Origin: Gemmatimonadota bacterium
GTDB taxonomy: Bacteria > Gemmatimonadota > Gemmatimonadetes > Longimicrobiales > Gaopeijiaceae
Direction: 5' to 3'
Assembly: GCA_022826565.1 (NCBI GenBank)
Contig: JAJDUP010000058.1
Location: 1-64,000 of the forward strand
DNA length: 64,000 bases
Made by a program: the position numbers and the translations under genes. Under the pieces are notes generated by a model that worked only from the letters and a program-made list of their open reading frames with translations, made no database searches and was not told the origin of the DNA. Position 1 is the first letter of the stretch. The number at the start of each line of letters is the position of its first letter. Positions 62,367 to 64,000 of this stretch are shown piece by piece.

Positions 62367-63992
62367 ATGAGAGCGAAGAGACTTGCCGGACCCGATGATC
62401 TGCGCCCGGCGTCGCGGCGCCTGGCGCCTCGCCCGTCAGTGCTCCTGGTCCTGGCCTGGCTGGTAGGGGCGCTCGCCGCCTGTGACCAGGGCCAGCGAGC
62501 CCCCCGCCAAACGGCTGTTGCCGGCGCCATCTCGCCGGAAACGCTGGAGCCGGAAAACCTGGAGCGCTGGGCCGACCAGACCTTCGGCCGACTCCTGGAG
62601 GAACACCGGATCTCCGCACTGGCCATCTCGGTGACTCACGGCGACGAGATCGTCTTCAAGAAGGGCTACGGCTACCACGACTACGCCACCATGCGGCCCG
62701 TGGATCCCGACGTCTCGCAGTTCCGCATCGGATCGCTGACCAAGACCTTTTTTGCGACCGCCATCGCCCAGCTCCTGGAACGCGGTGAGATCGCGTCCCT
62801 CGACGACCCCGTCAACGACTACCTGACCCGAATCCAGGTGGAGAACCCCTTCGGGGACGACGAGATCGCCATTCGGGACATGGTCACTCACCAGGGCGGC
62901 ATGGCTGTGCGCGGGTCCCGGTCCGTCTTCACTTCCGTAGGGGAAGAGCGTCCCCAGCCGCCCCTCTCGGCGGCGGCGCTGGAGGCCAACCTGCCGCTGG
63001 TGGTCCGCGAGCCGGGCACGTTTTCCGAATACTGCAACGCCTGCAGCGCCGTGATGGGTTTCATGGTGGAGGACATCACCGGAAGCACGCTGGAGGAGTA
63101 CCTGCAGGACAACGTGTACGAGCCGCTGGGCATGACTCACACCACTCTGGTCAACTCCCTCGGGGCGCCCAGTCCCGACGTGGTGACCCAGTATTCGTTC
63201 GTGTCCGGAGAGCCACCGGTGGCCCTCCGTTATCCTTCCCTCACCCCCTTCATTTCATATGCCGGAGACATGAACTCCACGGCCGGCGACATGGCCCGCT
63301 TCATTCGGGCTCACGCCCTGCGGGGCCAGGGCAGCACACCGGCCCTGATGGCGCCCGAGAGCTACGAGATCATGCACCGCTGGGACCGCGGCAACCATCC
63401 GGACGCCAGCGGGTTCGGCATCCAGTTCTTCCGTTACGAGTACAACGGCGAGCCGGTGATCGAGCATTACGGGAGCATCCGCTACCGCTCGCTGGAGATC
63501 ATCATGCTCGACGCCCAGGTCGGAGTCTTCGTCACGATGGCCGGCGGCGGTGCACCGAACCCCGACGACGTGGCCGCAGCCGACTCGTCGATGGAGCCGA
63601 TCACCGGACCGGTGCTGACACAGGCGTCGCACAGCGGCGTCCGCGCCCTCGTGCTCGAGCACTTCCTCGGACGGCTGCCGGTCGATGAGAGTCTGGAGGT
63701 CGATGTCAGCCGGTACACCGGCCTCTACCACCGCATCCCCGCGGACCAGGCCGAAGCACCGGGAGGCGCCGGTCGCCTCGTGGAGGACAGCGGTGACGGG
63801 GGGCTCGTGATCGACGGGCTGGGGCCCTACCGTCCGTCGGGACCCGAGGCGTTCACCCTCGATGGCCAACTGCCCGTCGAGGCCGGCTTCAGGGATTCCA
63901 ACCGCTACGTGTTCGCCCGGCAGGCCGACGGGTCGATGCGGATGTTCGCCCACATCAACGCCGGTGGCTTCGTGAGGGCGGCACGGGATTAG
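62367..63992 (+). CDS. serine hydrolase of the beta-lactamase/class C (S12) fold, lipoprotein
   Basis: 541 residues. Lipobox LAAC (C39) after a long n-region. Catalytic SLTK (S123-K126), the YxN motif as YCN (Y222/N224) and a possible KTG equivalent HYGS (in EPVIEHYGSIRYRS). A C-terminal lipocalin-like domain begins near residue 440 (YTGLYHRIPADQAEAPG). S12 relatives include AmpC, esterases and D-aminopeptidases; role here unknown, but as the last gene of the SusC/D set it could act on the imported compound. Stop at 63992, near the window end. Confidence 0.9.
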   Translation: MRAKRLAGPDDLRPASRRLAPRPSVLLVLAWLVGALAACDQGQRAPRQTAVAGAISPETLEPENLERWADQTFGRLLEEHRISALAISVTHGDEIVFKKGYGYHDYATMRPVDPDVSQFRIGSLTKTFFATAIAQLLERGEIASLDDPVNDYLTRIQVENPFGDDEIAIRDMVTHQGGMAVRGSRSVFTSVGEERPQPPLSAAALEANLPLVVREPGTFSEYCNACSAVMGFMVEDITGSTLEEYLQDNVYEPLGMTHTTLVNSLGAPSPDVVTQYSFVSGEPPVALRYPSLTPFISYAGDMNSTAGDMARFIRAHALRGQGSTPALMAPESYEIMHRWDRGNHPDASGFGIQFFRYEYNGEPVIEHYGSIRYRSLEIIMLDAQVGVFVTMAGGGAPNPDDVAAADSSMEPITGPVLTQASHSGVRALVLEHFLGRLPVDESLEVDVSRYTGLYHRIPADQAEAPGGAGRLVEDSGDGGLVIDGLGPYRPSGPEAFTLDGQLPVEAGFRDSNRYVFARQADGSMRMFAHINAGGFVRAARD

Positions 63993-64000
63993 AAGCAGGT

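Noticed and set aside
1-64000. tRNA, rRNA, CRISPR array, transposase or phage genes
   Set aside because: I saw no cloverleaf-sized gap with matching features, no regular spacer repeats and no integrase or transposase motif.

Overview
This is a high-GC window, densely packed with coding sequence. No gap between genes exceeds about 225 bases, and I see no rRNA, tRNA, CRISPR array or transposase. The gene content points to Gemmatimonadota, probably an uncultured or marine-type lineage. The reasons are SusC/SusD outer-membrane pairs in a very GC-rich genome, choice-of-anchor-B proteins, an S46 peptidase, a DUF3098 protein, a TonB/ExbB/ExbD/ExbD operon, and lipoproteins with clear lipoboxes. The phylum call is inference; no marker gene was compared against a database.

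Layout. (1) 1-9.1 kb is catabolic and redox. It has a minus-strand pair (acyl-CoA ligase, cut by the window edge, and a covalent-FAD/GcvT-type dimethylglycine-dehydrogenase-like enzyme), two peroxiredoxins (Prx5-like and Prx6-like), a dihydropyrimidinase/hydantoinase, and a converging pair made of an Ldh2-family dehydrogenase and an aspartoacylase/AstE-like zinc hydrolase. (2) 9.2-16 kb holds an orphan MqsA-like zinc-finger/HTH regulator of lower GC, two tandem choice-of-anchor-B beta-propeller proteins, a double-VOC protein and an amidohydrolase lipoprotein. (3) 16-35 kb is a housekeeping block: S46 peptidase, GDPD, tilS-hpt-ftsH, the c-di-AMP cyclase cdaA, exbB-exbD-exbD-tonB, YggS, punA, ileS, an RluA-type pseudouridine synthase, a membrane-anchored metallopeptidase, DUF3098 and an M28-PDZ peptidase.

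(4) 35.2-46.7 kb is the most striking part: two consecutive copies of the same three-gene module. Each has a multidomain PSCyt-type cytochrome (DUF1587/1595/1592/1588/1585 family), a DUF1552 protein with an RR leader, and an exported ankyrin protein ending in H-x-C-x-x-C. All six genes are in the same direction with gaps of 5-26 bases. It looks like a periplasmic redox/hydrolase system of unknown substrate.

(5) 46.7-64 kb is a nutrient-uptake island with two divergent SusC/SusD sets. One carries a DUF3500 lipoprotein. The other carries an N,N-dimethylformamidase beta-subunit-like protein, a beta-propeller lipoprotein, a large alpha/beta hydrolase and a serine beta-lactamase-fold hydrolase. 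The TonB operon of region 3 is the obvious energy source for the SusC receptors.

A recurrent AT-rich element about 25 bp long occurs three times, at 13605, 23276 and 55931. It overlaps the probable promoters of an anchor-B gene and of the alpha/beta hydrolase gene, so these may belong to one regulon.
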